Shown: positions 36,293-45,354, numbered from the stretch's first letter. The stretch: 64,000 nt of DNA from Ruegeria sp. HKCCD8929 (GCF_013031405.1 NZ_WPZY01000009.1:1-64000), one strand, 5' to 3'. A program made the numbers and translations. Notes: generated by a model not told the origin, from the sequence alone.

Positions 36293-37195
36293 TTAATGGT
36301 CCCTGATCCCGGGCTCCTCGAAGAACGCGCGGATATCGTCGAAGACTTCGGGCCGGGACACGAACAGGACATGCCCATGGCCGGGATAGCCCAGGATGCG
36401 CGGGCTACCGAGCTTGCGGGCGAAGCGCCGGGTCTGGGTAGGGCGGAAAACCGGATCGCTGGTCCCGACAAAGAACCGGATCCGGTCGGCATCCAGCACC
36501 GGCACCGGAGGCAGGCGCCAACGGCGCAGATCGCGGGTCTGTGCGCGGCTGAGCGCAATGTCGGGCTGGATCAACCTGTCACGCTCCTGCTCGAGCAGCT
36601 GCGTGGCTCGTTTGCGCCGGTCGGGGTCGCGCAGCCCGTCGCGGCCGAACAGGAGGGTCTTGTAATACTCCAGCCAGACCCGGTTGAGGTCGAGACTGCC
36701 GCTGCGAAGAGCCGCCGCAAGGATATCGGCGGCACCGTTCAGCGCGGTGCGCAGGCCGCCTGCGTGCTCGACTGCTGAGGACATCGCCGCCACGCGGGTG
36801 TCGTCGCGATCGATCCCGGCCGCGGCGATCAGGGCGATGGGGGCGCCGGTCGAATAGCCGATCAGCCGGATTTTCTTGCCGGGGTGGCGATTGGCAAAGG
36901 CGGCGATCTCGGCCGCGGCCTGAGATATGACCAGATCGTAATTCGACGGCGCTCCGTCCATGCCGGGAAACCGGTAGTAGACCGGCGCATAGCCCGACGG
37001 CGCCCAGGACCGGACCGGGTCGAAGATCTGGCCGGGGGTCAAGACGCCCGGCAGCAGGAACACGATGCTGTGCGCCCGGGCCAGTTCTTCCTGCCGATAG
37101 ACAAAAGGGTCGGGTGCGGATGGCGGCCGGGGATGCGGGGCGGAACAGCCCAAGAGCAGGCCCAGTATCGACAGAACCCTCATCACCCGCATCAT
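36293..37195 (-). CDS. Lipoprotein alpha/beta-hydrolase
   Basis: A 300-residue hydrolase starting MMRVMRVLSILGLLLGCSAP with a lipobox (LLLGC). The alpha/beta-hydrolase nucleophile elbow is LIGYSTGAPIALIAAAG, a likely acid is in FFVGTSDPVFRPTQT and the catalytic His in ILGYPGHGHVLFV. It appears to be a membrane-anchored esterase or lipase of unknown substrate. The start could be any of three nearby ATGs (37195, 37192, 37183). It stands alone, leftward, upstream of the ligase operon's end. Confidence 0.8.
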   Translation of the reverse strand: MMRVMRVLSILGLLLGCSAPHPRPPSAPDPFVYRQEELARAHSIVFLLPGVLTPGQIFDPVRSWAPSGYAPVYYRFPGMDGAPSNYDLVISQAAAEIAAFANRHPGKKIRLIGYSTGAPIALIAAAGIDRDDTRVAAMSSAVEHAGGLRTALNGAADILAAALRSGSLDLNRVWLEYYKTLLFGRDGLRDPDRRKRATQLLEQERDRLIQPDIALSRAQTRDLRRWRLPPVPVLDADRIRFFVGTSDPVFRPTQTRRFARKLGSPRILGYPGHGHVLFVSRPEVFDDIRAFFEEPGIRDH

Positions 37196-37270
37196 CGCGC
37201 CGCCCCTGTCATCGGCCAAGGATACCTTGGATCGGGGCGATGGCAAGCGGGGCGGCCAGGGCCGAACCGG

Positions 37271-38491
37271 TCAGTCGTAGACGCGCTGATCCTCGATCAC
37301 CAGCCCGTCCTTGGGCAGGGAGCCGGGGGCCACGACCTCGACCGCGCCTTTGAGCTTCAGTACCTCGACCACCGATCTGGCATAGGCGTCGTCATTGCCG
37401 CAGGGGCTTTCGATCTGGACGGTCATGGCGTCCATCTCGCCCTGGCGCGAGGCGATGACGCGGGCCTTGACGATCTCGTCGTGTTTCTCGACCAGCGCGG
37501 CCACTTGCTCGGGGCGCACGAACATGCCCTTGATCTTGGTGGTCTGATCGGCGCGGCCCATCCAGCCCTTGATCCGCATGTTGGTGCGGCCGCAAGGGCT
37601 CTGCCCCGGCATCATCGCCGACAGGTCGCCAGTGGCGAAGCGAATGAGTGGATAGTCGGGGTTCAGCGAGGTCACCACGACCTCACCCACCTCGCCGGGG
37701 GCCACGGGGGTGCCGGTGCCGGGGGTGACGATCTCGACGATGACGTGCTCGTCCACGATCATCCCCTCCATCGCCGGGCTTTCATAGGCGATGTTGCCCA
37801 GATCGGCGGTGGCATAGCTTTGCAGACAGGTAATGCCACGGTCGGCATATTCCTGACGCAGGGACGGGAACAGCGCCCCGCCCCCCACGGCGGCCTTGGA
37901 GAAGCTGAGCGCCACGCCCATCTCGTCGGCCTTGTCGAGGATCACCTTGAGGTAATCCGGCGTGCCCGCGTAGGCCGTACAGCCCACATCGCGGGCGGCG
38001 CTCACCTGCAGCTCGGTCTGGCCGGTGCCGGCGGGCAGCACGGCGGCACCGACAGCACGGGCGCCGTTTTCAAAGATCATGCCCGCAGGGGTCAGGTGGT
38101 AGCCAAAGCAGTTCTGCACGATATCGCCCTGCCCGATCCCGGCGGCGTGCAGGAACCGGCCCATGCGCCACCAGTCGTGATCCACCCCGCCCGGTTCATA
38201 GATCGGACCCGGGGACTGGAAGATATGCGCGAACCCATGCGCGGGTTTGACCGTGAAGCCGCCAAAGGGCGGATGCTCGGCCTGTGCTCGGCTAAGCTCG
38301 GACTTGCGCAGTACCGGCAGGGCGGCCAGCGCCTCGGGGCTGGTGACGGCGGCGGGGTCGGCATCTGCCAGCGCGGCAAAGCCGGGCGCGGCCTTGGCCC
38401 GCGCGATCTGTTCGGGCAGTGCCTTGGCTATGTCCGCCGCGCGTTGATCCGCGCTGCGGGTCTCGAGGGCATCATAGTGAACGGTCGTCAT
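37271..38491 (-). CDS. Phenylacetate-CoA-ligase-like AMP-binding enzyme
   Basis: A 406-residue adenylate-forming ligase of the PaaK type. It has the family's SPGPIYEPGGVDHDWWRMGR region, GVALSFSKAAVGGGALFPSL, LQSYATADLGNIAYES and the hinge PLIRFATGDLSAMMPGQSPC. A C-terminal domain follows, with GMFVRPEQVAALVEKHDEIV. It would form a CoA thioester from an aromatic or other carboxylic acid. It is last in the leftward Liv-type operon and overlaps the preceding gene by 4 bp (ATGA), hinting that the transporter imports its substrate. Confidence 0.85.
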   Translation of the reverse strand: MTTVHYDALETRSADQRAADIAKALPEQIARAKAAPGFAALADADPAAVTSPEALAALPVLRKSELSRAQAEHPPFGGFTVKPAHGFAHIFQSPGPIYEPGGVDHDWWRMGRFLHAAGIGQGDIVQNCFGYHLTPAGMIFENGARAVGAAVLPAGTGQTELQVSAARDVGCTAYAGTPDYLKVILDKADEMGVALSFSKAAVGGGALFPSLRQEYADRGITCLQSYATADLGNIAYESPAMEGMIVDEHVIVEIVTPGTGTPVAPGEVGEVVVTSLNPDYPLIRFATGDLSAMMPGQSPCGRTNMRIKGWMGRADQTTKIKGMFVRPEQVAALVEKHDEIVKARVIASRQGEMDAMTVQIESPCGNDDAYARSVVEVLKLKGAVEVVAPGSLPKDGLVIEDQRVYD

Positions 38492-39021
38492 GACAAGTTT
38501 CCCTGAGCTGTCTGCTGAGCGGGTTTGGGAGGAAAGCGCCAGGCAAGGAGTATTCCGAAGCCGATGATCATGATGTGCGGAAGCAGCACCGTGCTGTTCC
38601 AGAACGCCTTGAGGTAACCTGACAGAGAAACCTTGTCGAAGCCGTTTGCCCAGGTTTCAAACCCTTGCAGTGGCTGTGTCGAGAGTTTCGACAATTCGAC
38701 CTGCGGGTTTTGGACAACTTGACGCAAAACCTCTTCGATTTCGTCGATGCGCAGCAGATACCCATGCTGAAGCGCCTTCCACAAGGTGTCAAGAGCAAGG
38801 AACGGCAGGACCGAGCAGGCAGCGATCAGCACGGCCAGACGGCCCGGACGGTCGGGCGGTTTTGCAAGATAGGCCGCCAGGATCGACGCCATGCCGACGG
38901 TGACGCTCCACCCTTTAATCAGGAGGCTCTGATTGTTGTAATCCTCGTAGGTCTTCACGAGAAGCAGATACTCTTTTTCGTAGAGACCTATGAAATCCGC
39001 GAGGGTGACTGGATCTGTCAT
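38488..39021 (-). CDS. Unknown membrane protein inside the Liv operon
   Basis: A 177-residue protein I do not recognise. It has an N-terminal soluble stretch (LADFIGLYEKEYLLLVKTYE), two central membrane segments (VTVGMASILAAYLA, LAVLIAACSVLPFLALDTLW), an acidic cytosolic loop and a C-terminal membrane segment (LPHIMIIGFGILLAWRF). It starts 4 bp after livF and overlaps the PaaK-like ligase by ATGA, so it is translationally coupled on both sides. A role as an accessory transporter or ligase-anchoring subunit is only a guess. Confidence 0.75.
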   Translation of the reverse strand: MTDPVTLADFIGLYEKEYLLLVKTYEDYNNQSLLIKGWSVTVGMASILAAYLAKPPDRPGRLAVLIAACSVLPFLALDTLWKALQHGYLLRIDEIEEVLRQVVQNPQVELSKLSTQPLQGFETWANGFDKVSLSGYLKAFWNSTVLLPHIMIIGFGILLAWRFPPKPAQQTAQGNLS

Positions 39022-39025
39022 TGGC

Positions 39026-39859
39026 TCACAACCACCTCTTGCGGCGGCGGTAGGAGCGCACGTCGCGGAAGCTTTTGCGCCCCTCGTCCGACATGCCGAG
39101 GTAAAACTCCTTGACGTCCGGGTTCTCGCGCAGTTCGGCGGCGGGGCCGTCCATCACCACGCGCCCCGATTCCAGAATGTAGCCGTAATGGGCAAAGCGC
39201 AGCGCCACGTTGGTGTTCTGCTCGGCAAGCAGGAAGGATACGCCCTCTTTCTCGTTGAGGTCCTTCACGATGCCGAAGATCTCCTCGACCAGCTGCGGCG
39301 CCAGACCCATCGAAGGTTCGTCCAGCAGGATGGTCTCGGGCCTGGACATCAGCGCGCGGCCCATCGCCACCATCTGCTGCTCGCCGCCCGAGGTATAGCC
39401 GGCCTGAGAGCGACGGCGTTCCTTGAGGCGGGGGAAATAGTTGTAGACCAGTTCCAGATCCTGCTGGATGTTGGCCTTGCCGTCCTTGCGCGTGTAGGCG
39501 CCGGTCAGCAGGTTTTCCTCGACGGTCAGGTGTTCGAAGCAGTGGCGCCCCTCCATCACCTGGATCACGCCTTTCTCGACCAGATCGGCCGGGTCGCTTT
39601 CATGCACGCTCTGGCCGCGATACTTGATCGAGCCCTTGGTGACCTCGCCCCGTTCGGAATGCAGCAGGTTCGACACCGCCTTGAGCGTGGTGGTCTTGCC
39701 CGCGCCATTGCCGCCGAGCAGGGCGGTGATGCCGCCCTTGGGCACGGTGAGGCTGACGCCCTTGAGCACGAGGATCACGTGGTTGTAGATCACCTCGATA
39801 TTGTTGACCTCAAGCAGGGTGTCGGCCTGCACGTCGGTGGTATTTGCCGCATCCAGCAT
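39026..39859 (-). CDS. livF: Branched-chain-type ABC transporter ATP-binding protein LivF
   Basis: A 277-residue ATPase of the hydrophobic amino acid uptake family. Walker A is GGNGAGKTTTLKAVSNLL, the signature TSGGEQQMVAMGRALMSRPE and Walker B ILLDEPSMGLAP. The C-terminal extension DEGRKSFRDVRSYRRRKRWL is longer than usual. It forms the ATPase pair with LivG. The symbol refers to family membership; the substrate need not be an amino acid, given the flanking CoA ligases. Confidence 0.92.
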   Translation of the reverse strand: MLDAANTTDVQADTLLEVNNIEVIYNHVILVLKGVSLTVPKGGITALLGGNGAGKTTTLKAVSNLLHSERGEVTKGSIKYRGQSVHESDPADLVEKGVIQVMEGRHCFEHLTVEENLLTGAYTRKDGKANIQQDLELVYNYFPRLKERRRSQAGYTSGGEQQMVAMGRALMSRPETILLDEPSMGLAPQLVEEIFGIVKDLNEKEGVSFLLAEQNTNVALRFAHYGYILESGRVVMDGPAAELRENPDVKEFYLGMSDEGRKSFRDVRSYRRRKRWL

Positions 39860-39943
39860 CAGCGTTCGTCCTCATGCCTGTCCCTTGCAGGACTTGTCCG
39901 GTTCGGAGCGGCAAGGCACCTGCCGCCCCTGGTGTTTGTCCGT

Positions 39944-39955
39944 CCCGGCGCCGGG
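39944..39955 (-). terminator. Palindrome after the Liv-type binding protein gene
   Basis: CCCGGCGCCGGG is a perfect 12-bp palindrome 16 bp beyond the binding-protein stop, with no T-run. It may attenuate read-through or stabilise the binding-protein mRNA. Confidence 0.35.
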
Positions 39956-39971
39956 CCGGGGCAGGCTCGGC

Positions 39972-41255
39972 TTAATTGCAGCCCGCCGAGATGTTGTTTT
40001 CCGAGGCGTAGGCGCCGGAATCTTCTTCGATCAATGCACCGATCACTTCGCCATCGGTGGGTTTGAAGTCGGAGATCAGCGACCATGTCTTGTTGGCCGC
40101 ATCCCACTGGGTCACACCAACCAGCGCGTCGCCGCCGTGGTTTTCGCAGGTAACCGAGAACGCCGGACCAAAGTTGGGCAGGCCCAGTTCGGTCATCTTG
40201 GCTTCGGTCATCTCCAGCGCTTCCATCCCGTCCCGCATCATTGCAGACGTGATGTCGGCGGTGCCGTGGATTTCCTGCGCCTTCTTGGCGGCTTCCGCCG
40301 CCAGCATCGCGGCATAGAGACCCCGGTTGTAGAGCACGGTACCGACCTGATCGCCCGCACCGGCCGCCTTGCCCGCGTCGATCACGTGGGTCTTGAGGTC
40401 TTCAAAGACCGGGAAGTCGGTGCCCACATTGTGGAAGGTCAACGCCTTGTAGCCGTTGGCGGCTTCGCCGGCGGGCATGACGTCATGCTCGGCGCCCGAC
40501 CACCAGATGCCGATGAAGTTCTCCATCGGGAAGCGGATGTTCGCGGCTTCCTGCACCGCAACCTGGTTCATCACGCCCCAGCCCCACATCAGGACATAGT
40601 CGGGACGGTCACGGCGGATTTGCAGCCACTGCGACTTCTGCTCCTGCCCCGGGTGGTCGACCGGCAGCGCGACCAGTTCATAGCCGTGCTTCTTGGACAG
40701 TTCCTCGAGCGTGCGGATCGGTTCTTTGCCATAGGCCGAGTTGTGGTAGACCAGCGCGATTTTCTTGCCGCTCAGGTCGCCGCCGTTTTCGTCCAGCAGG
40801 TAGTTGACCGCGCCCGAAGCGCCATCCCAGTAGTTGGCGGGATAGTTGAAGGTGTGGCTGAACACGGTGCCGTTCTTGGCCGAGGTGCGGCCATAGCCCA
40901 TCGAATGGATCGGAATATCATCCACCGTGGCTTTGGGAATCAGCTGATAGGTGATCCCGGTCGAGAGCGGCTGATAGACCAGCGCGCCTTCGCCCTTGGT
41001 GGATTCGTAGCACTCCACGCCTTTTTCGGTGTTATAGCCGGTTTCGCATTCGATCACCTTGATCGGAACGCCGCCGATGCCGCCATCGCGCTCGTTCAGC
41101 AGGGTGAAATAGTCGGCATAGCCATCCGCAAACGGGATACCGCCCGCAGCATAGGGGCCGGTGCGATAGCTGAGCGACGGGAACACGAGGTCGGCCATCG
41201 CCGGGCCTGCGGCCATCAGGGCGCTCAGCGCCACGGTTGCCAGTTTCTTGTTCAT
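39972..41255 (-). CDS. Liv-type ABC transporter substrate-binding protein
   Basis: A 427-residue periplasmic binding protein of the Leu/Ile/Val-binding superfamily. The signal peptide is MNKKLATVALSALMAAGPAM, and the mature part begins ADLVFPSLSYRTGPYAAGGI. GGIGGVPIKVIECETGYN and KKIALVYHNSAYGKEPIRTL are typical fold elements. It differs from amino-acid binders in resembling the clade accompanied by acyl-CoA ligases, so an aromatic or other organic acid is possible. It is the only binding protein in the operon. Confidence 0.88.
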   Translation of the reverse strand: MNKKLATVALSALMAAGPAMADLVFPSLSYRTGPYAAGGIPFADGYADYFTLLNERDGGIGGVPIKVIECETGYNTEKGVECYESTKGEGALVYQPLSTGITYQLIPKATVDDIPIHSMGYGRTSAKNGTVFSHTFNYPANYWDGASGAVNYLLDENGGDLSGKKIALVYHNSAYGKEPIRTLEELSKKHGYELVALPVDHPGQEQKSQWLQIRRDRPDYVLMWGWGVMNQVAVQEAANIRFPMENFIGIWWSGAEHDVMPAGEAANGYKALTFHNVGTDFPVFEDLKTHVIDAGKAAGAGDQVGTVLYNRGLYAAMLAAEAAKKAQEIHGTADITSAMMRDGMEALEMTEAKMTELGLPNFGPAFSVTCENHGGDALVGVTQWDAANKTWSLISDFKPTDGEVIGALIEEDSGAYASENNISAGCN

Positions 41256-41328
41256 CGGGTTTCTCCTCCCTTGGTTTGTCCGATGTTGGGTCGGGGCTCT
41301 CCAGCGGCCCCCTTCGATGTCGGCGGCC

Positions 41329-42405
41329 CTAGTGCGGGAAGGGCCAGAGCCTGAGTTTTTCCTTGGCCACGCGCCACAGCTGCGCCAGCCCGTGCGGTTC
41401 GAGGATCAGGAACATGACGATCAGCGCGCCCACGATCACCAGCTGCAGATGCGCCACGATATCGGTGGGCCAGCCCAGCATGTCGGCCCCCACCACCTTG
41501 AGCACCACCGGCAGCAGCACCAGGAACGCCGCCCCGGCAAACGAGCCGAAGATCGAGCCCAGCCCGCCGATGATCACCATGAACAGCACCAGGAACGATT
41601 TCTGGATGCCAAAGGCCTCACCGACCTCGACCGCGCCCAGATAGACCGAGAAAAACAGCGCCCCCGAGACGCCGACGAAGAAGGAGCTGACGGCAAAGGC
41701 GGTCAGCTTGGCCTTGAGCGGGTTCACCCCGATGATCTCGGCGGCGATGTCCATGTCGCGGATCGCCATCCAGCTCCGGCCGGTGGTGCCGCGTGTCAGG
41801 TTGCGGGCGATCAGCGCGCAGACCGTCAGGAAGATCAGGCAGAACAAGTAGGTGGCCCAGGCCGGCGCGTTGGGGCCGGTGATGATGATGCCGAACACGT
41901 CACGCTCAGGCGCGTTGATCTGGCCCGAGGCCGAGTAGTTGTAGAACCACGGCACCCGGTTGAAGAGCCAGACAAGGAAGAATTGCGCCGCCAGCGTGGC
42001 CACGGCGAGGTAGAAGCCCTTGATCCGCAAGCTTGGCAGGCCGAACAGGACCCCCACCAGAGCAGTGATGCCGCCCGCAAGGATCACGTGGATGAACATG
42101 GAGACATCGGGAAGCGCGGTCATCAGCTTGTAGCAGGCATAGGCCCCCACGGCCATGAACCCGCCGGTGCCCAGCGAGACCTGCCCGCAATAACCCACCA
42201 GGATGTTCAGCCCGATCGCCGCGATGGCGTAGATCAGGAACGGCAGCAGCAGCGCGTTGGCCCAGTAGTCGTTGATGAAGAAGGGGATGATGCCAAAGGC
42301 TACGGCCAGCACGAAGTAATACCGGTACCGGTCGAACCTGATTGGAAAGGTCTGGCTGTCATCCCTGTAGGAGACTTTGAAATCTCCGGCTTCACGGTAG
42401 AACAT
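41329..42405 (-). CDS. livM: Liv-type ABC transporter permease LivM
   Basis: A 358-residue inner-membrane permease with about nine or ten membrane segments. Typical LivM elements are LNILVGYCGQVSLGTGGFMA, then VGAYACYKL, and LPSLRIKGFYLAVATLAAQF. NLTRGTTGRSWMAIRDMDIA, EIIGVNPLKAKLTAFAVSSF and MVIIGGLGSIFGSFAGAAFL also match. It pairs with LivH. It is separated from livH by two tiny membrane-protein genes. Confidence 0.92.
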   Translation of the reverse strand: MFYREAGDFKVSYRDDSQTFPIRFDRYRYYFVLAVAFGIIPFFINDYWANALLLPFLIYAIAAIGLNILVGYCGQVSLGTGGFMAVGAYACYKLMTALPDVSMFIHVILAGGITALVGVLFGLPSLRIKGFYLAVATLAAQFFLVWLFNRVPWFYNYSASGQINAPERDVFGIIITGPNAPAWATYLFCLIFLTVCALIARNLTRGTTGRSWMAIRDMDIAAEIIGVNPLKAKLTAFAVSSFFVGVSGALFFSVYLGAVEVGEAFGIQKSFLVLFMVIIGGLGSIFGSFAGAAFLVLLPVVLKVVGADMLGWPTDIVAHLQLVIVGALIVMFLILEPHGLAQLWRVAKEKLRLWPFPH

Positions 42406-42408
42406 GGC

Positions 42409-42666
42409 TTACTTTCCCCATTCTTCCTGCGCCCGCTCGCGGGCCGCGGCATCCAGTTGTTTCGACGACTTGGCGTAGCCGCTCTGCTCGGTGACCCGCA
42501 CCAGCTTCATGTAGGCCACGACGCCCGTGACCAGCCCGGCGAAGGCAAGAACCGCGGCAACGACAAGCTGGGTATCGGTCAGCCCTTCGGCGGTGACAGC
42601 GAGGTAACCGAAAGCCCAGAACCCCGCCCAGGCGATGACATTGACGATGGCGATCAGCTTGTTCAT
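42409..42666 (-). CDS. Small two-helix membrane protein A in the Liv operon
   Basis: An 85-residue protein starting at ATG 42666 (MNKLIAIVNVIAWAGFWAFG) with two membrane segments (about residues 4-22 and 30-52). A charged C-terminal tail follows (YAKSSKQLDAAARERAQEEW). Family unknown to me. It overlaps the preceding small gene by ATGA and sits 3 bp before livM, so it is tightly coupled. Possibly an accessory subunit of the importer. Confidence 0.7.
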   Translation of the reverse strand: MNKLIAIVNVIAWAGFWAFGYLAVTAEGLTDTQLVVAAVLAFAGLVTGVVAYMKLVRVTEQSGYAKSSKQLDAAARERAQEEWGK

Positions 42667-42875
42667 CTCGATCCCCACCCTGTTACCCAAAGCATCAGTA
42701 GGAACATGGCCGCAGCGGCGGCGCCCATAATCGCGATTGTTCCCAACAAATCGGGCGCAGGCTCCGCCCCCGGCCCCCGGTGCCCACCATTTGAGTGGAC
42801 CGAGAAACCGGAAATCACGGCTGCGAGGCAGGACACAGCCGATGCAAACATCAATCTGTGCCTAAACTCTTTCAA
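42663..42875 (-). CDS. Small two-helix membrane protein B in the Liv operon
   Basis: A 70-residue protein with an N-terminal hydrophobic segment (MFASAVSCLAAVISGFSV), a Gly/Pro-rich linker and a C-terminal membrane helix (LLGTIAIMGAAAAAMFLLML). The start is probably TTG 42875, because GGGGAG lies 7 bases upstream inside the end of livH; ATG 42851 would give 62 residues. It overlaps livH by 14 bp and the next small gene by 4 bp. No family recognised. Confidence 0.6.
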   Translation of the reverse strand: MKEFRHRLMFASAVSCLAAVISGFSVHSNGGHRGPGAEPAPDLLGTIAIMGAAAAAMFLLMLWVTGWGSR

Positions 42876-43848
42876 TGATCTTCTCCCCGAACAGACCCTG
42901 CGGGCGGAACACCAGGAAGATCAGCGCCAGCACATAGGCGAACCAGTTCTCGGTGGCGCCGCCCACCAAGGGACCGATTGCGAATTCGAACAGCTTCTCG
43001 CCCACCCCGATGATCAGCCCGCCGACGATGGCGCCAGGGATCGAGGTGAACCCGCCCAGCATCAGCACCGGCAGCGCCTTGAGCGCGATGAGGCTCAGCG
43101 AGAACTGCACACCCGACTTGGTGCCCCACATGATGCCCGCGACCAGCGCCACGAAGCCCGCGACCGACCAGACCATGATCCAGATGAAGTTCAGCGAAAT
43201 GCCCACCGACAGCGCCGCCTGATGGTCGTCCGCCACTGCGCGCATCGCCCGGCCCTGCTTGGTGTATTGGCTGAACGCCACAAGGGCCGCCACCAGCAGC
43301 GCCGCGATGACGGTGGCCACGATGTCCAGATTGTCGATGAAGAAGCCATAGCCGAAGATGTTGAACGTGGTCTCGTCGATCCACAGGTTGATGCCCTGCG
43401 GCAGGCCCACATCCAGCGTCTTGATCTCGGAGCCCCACATCAGGTCGGCCACGCCTTCGAGGAAATAGGCTAGACCGATGGTGGCCATGAACAGGATGAT
43501 CGGCTCCTGCCCCACCAGATGCCGCATCACGAAGCGCTGCACCGCCCAGGCCAGCAGCACCATCACCGACATGGTCAGCAGGATGGCCAGAGCGCCGGGT
43601 ATGTTCCAGCCGAAATGCGTGACATGCCCGCCGAAGATCGCGTTGATCAGATGCGCAAACGGCACCTGCCCCTGCATGATCCCCACCAGAGTCATCGCCG
43701 CAAACAGCGCCATCACGCCTTGGGCATAGTTGAAGATCCCGGACGCCTTGTAGATCAGCACAAAGCCCAGAGCCACCAGCGCATAGAGCACCCCGGCCAT
43801 CAGGCCGTTCAGGATGACCTCCATCGCGAATACGAGTTGTTCAGGCAT
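42862..43848 (-). CDS. livH: Liv-type ABC transporter permease LivH
   Basis: A 328-residue permease with about eight membrane segments. Its opening is typical of LivH: LNGLMAGVLYALVALGFVLI, then YKASGIFNYAQGVMALFAA. GRAMRAVADDHQAALSVGIS and GGFTSIPGAIVGGLIIGVGE are also typical. The ATG at 43848 overlaps the stop of the upstream unknown gene (TAATG), which fixes the start over a longer alternative. Confidence 0.92.
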   Translation of the reverse strand: MPEQLVFAMEVILNGLMAGVLYALVALGFVLIYKASGIFNYAQGVMALFAAMTLVGIMQGQVPFAHLINAIFGGHVTHFGWNIPGALAILLTMSVMVLLAWAVQRFVMRHLVGQEPIILFMATIGLAYFLEGVADLMWGSEIKTLDVGLPQGINLWIDETTFNIFGYGFFIDNLDIVATVIAALLVAALVAFSQYTKQGRAMRAVADDHQAALSVGISLNFIWIMVWSVAGFVALVAGIMWGTKSGVQFSLSLIALKALPVLMLGGFTSIPGAIVGGLIIGVGEKLFEFAIGPLVGGATENWFAYVLALIFLVFRPQGLFGEKIIERV

Positions 43849-44465
43849 TATTCGCATTCTCCCTGCCAAAGATCACAAGACGCCGGAGTTTTCCCGGTCT
43901 TGACCGCGTACAGTCCCACGAGATGGCGTTCCTGCGCCTCCCAGCCCGACATACTGATTTGCAAAAAACCGCCATTCTGCGGGCGACTTGCCCACCCGTT
44001 CACGGTATGGCTCTCATCGCCACGCATCTGGATCTTCGCACGCGAGTTGCTGCGAAATTCTGACGTGTTTGCCGAGAATTTTCTGTTCCATTGGTCCTTG
44101 GCCTGTTCGACGGGCACACGCATGGTCATGATCGAGCAGTTTCCGGGCTGATCCAGGCGCATTTGGACCTGAAACCAGTTCCCACTTGGCGGCACCCAGA
44201 CAGCGTCCGGTTCCTCGGAAAATCCCAAATTTCTGGAAAGTTCGGATATCTGTTCGCGGGTGAATGCTGTGACCGTTGGGTTCACGGATATCGCAGAATT
44301 GTTCAACTGCGAAAAGCAGGTTTCAGAAAATGCGTCAAAGACCTCGTCGGCCAAATCCGATGACTTGGCTGGCACTGCAACTGTAAGGGCAAGGAACGCC
44401 GCAATGCACGCGCACCGAGACCTTCTGGCAACTGTCTGCGCGTTCACGCACCCCGCTTCAGTCAT
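43848..44465 (-). CDS. Unknown secreted protein coupled between livG and livH
   Basis: A 205-residue protein with a signal-peptide-like segment (CACIAAFLALTVAVPAKSSD, about residues 18-37) preceded by an arginine-rich start. The mature part has four cysteines (SETCFSQL, PGNCSIM, ASCDLW, GECE) and MSGWEAQERHLVGLYAVKTG. I know no family. It overlaps livG by 8 bp and livH by TAATG, so it is translated with the transporter. It may be a periplasmic accessory protein. Confidence 0.72.
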   Translation of the reverse strand: MTEAGCVNAQTVARRSRCACIAAFLALTVAVPAKSSDLADEVFDAFSETCFSQLNNSAISVNPTVTAFTREQISELSRNLGFSEEPDAVWVPPSGNWFQVQMRLDQPGNCSIMTMRVPVEQAKDQWNRKFSANTSEFRSNSRAKIQMRGDESHTVNGWASRPQNGGFLQISMSGWEAQERHLVGLYAVKTGKTPASCDLWQGECE

Positions 44466-45276
44466 GGCTCACCCCCAGATAGGCGTCGATGACTTCCTGG
44501 TTGTTGCGCACCTCGTCTGGCGTGCCGTCGCCGATCTTCTTGCCGTAATCCATCACCACGACCCGGTCGCTCAGGTCCATCACCACGCCCATGTCATGCT
44601 CGATCAGCGCGATGGTGGTGCCGAACTCGTCATTCACGTCGAGGATGAAGCGGGACATGTCCTCTTTCTCTTCGACATTCATGCCCGCCATGGGCTCATC
44701 CAGCAGCAGCAGCTTGGGCTCGGCGGCCAGCGCCCGGGCCAGTTCCACGCGCTTTTTCAGCCCGTAGGGCAGGCGCGCGACCGGTGTCTTGCGGATGTGC
44801 TGGATTTCCAGAAAGTCGATGACCTTCTCGACCATTTCGCGGTTCTCGGTCTCTTCCCGCTCGGCCTTGCCCATCCACAAAGCCTGCTGAAAGATGTTGG
44901 TTTTCATGTAGTTGAGCCGCCCGGTCATCACGTTGTCCAGCACGCTCATGCCCTCGAACAGGGCGATGTTCTGGAACGTCCGGGCGATGCCCTGCCGCGC
45001 CACCTCATAGGGGCGCATCTGCGGGCGTTTGGCGCCCCGGAACCAGACCTCACCCTCCTGCGGGACATAGAACCCCGAGATCACGTTCAGCATCGAGGAC
45101 TTGCCTGCCCCGTTGGGTCCGATGATCGCGCGGATCTCACCCTCGCGGATGTCGAACGAGATATCCTTGATCGCCACCACGCCGCCGAACCGCAGGGTGA
45201 TGTTCTTCATCTCCATCACCACGCCGCCGATCTTGCGGCCGTCCTCGGTGACATATCCTTCGGATGCATCAAGCAT
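44458..45276 (-). CDS. livG: Branched-chain-type ABC transporter ATP-binding protein LivG
   Basis: A 272-residue ATPase. Walker A is IGPNGAGKSSMLNVISGFYV, the signature-like loop LPYGLKKRVELARALAAEPK, and Walker B LLLLDEPMAGMN. The LivG-type GIARTFQNIALFEGMSVLDN insert is present. The signature reads LPYG rather than LSGG, a variant seen in this transporter group. It is the second gene of the operon, 78 bp after the acyl-CoA ligase. Confidence 0.92.
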   Translation of the reverse strand: MLDASEGYVTEDGRKIGGVVMEMKNITLRFGGVVAIKDISFDIREGEIRAIIGPNGAGKSSMLNVISGFYVPQEGEVWFRGAKRPQMRPYEVARQGIARTFQNIALFEGMSVLDNVMTGRLNYMKTNIFQQALWMGKAEREETENREMVEKVIDFLEIQHIRKTPVARLPYGLKKRVELARALAAEPKLLLLDEPMAGMNVEEKEDMSRFILDVNDEFGTTIALIEHDMGVVMDLSDRVVVMDYGKKIGDGTPDEVRNNQEVIDAYLGVSHD

Positions 45277-45354
45277 CGGCTACTCCCTGAACTGCGCGGA
45301 AACGGGACGGCGGGCGGGGCGATGACCGCAGGTCGAGCGGCGCACGGCCGGACC

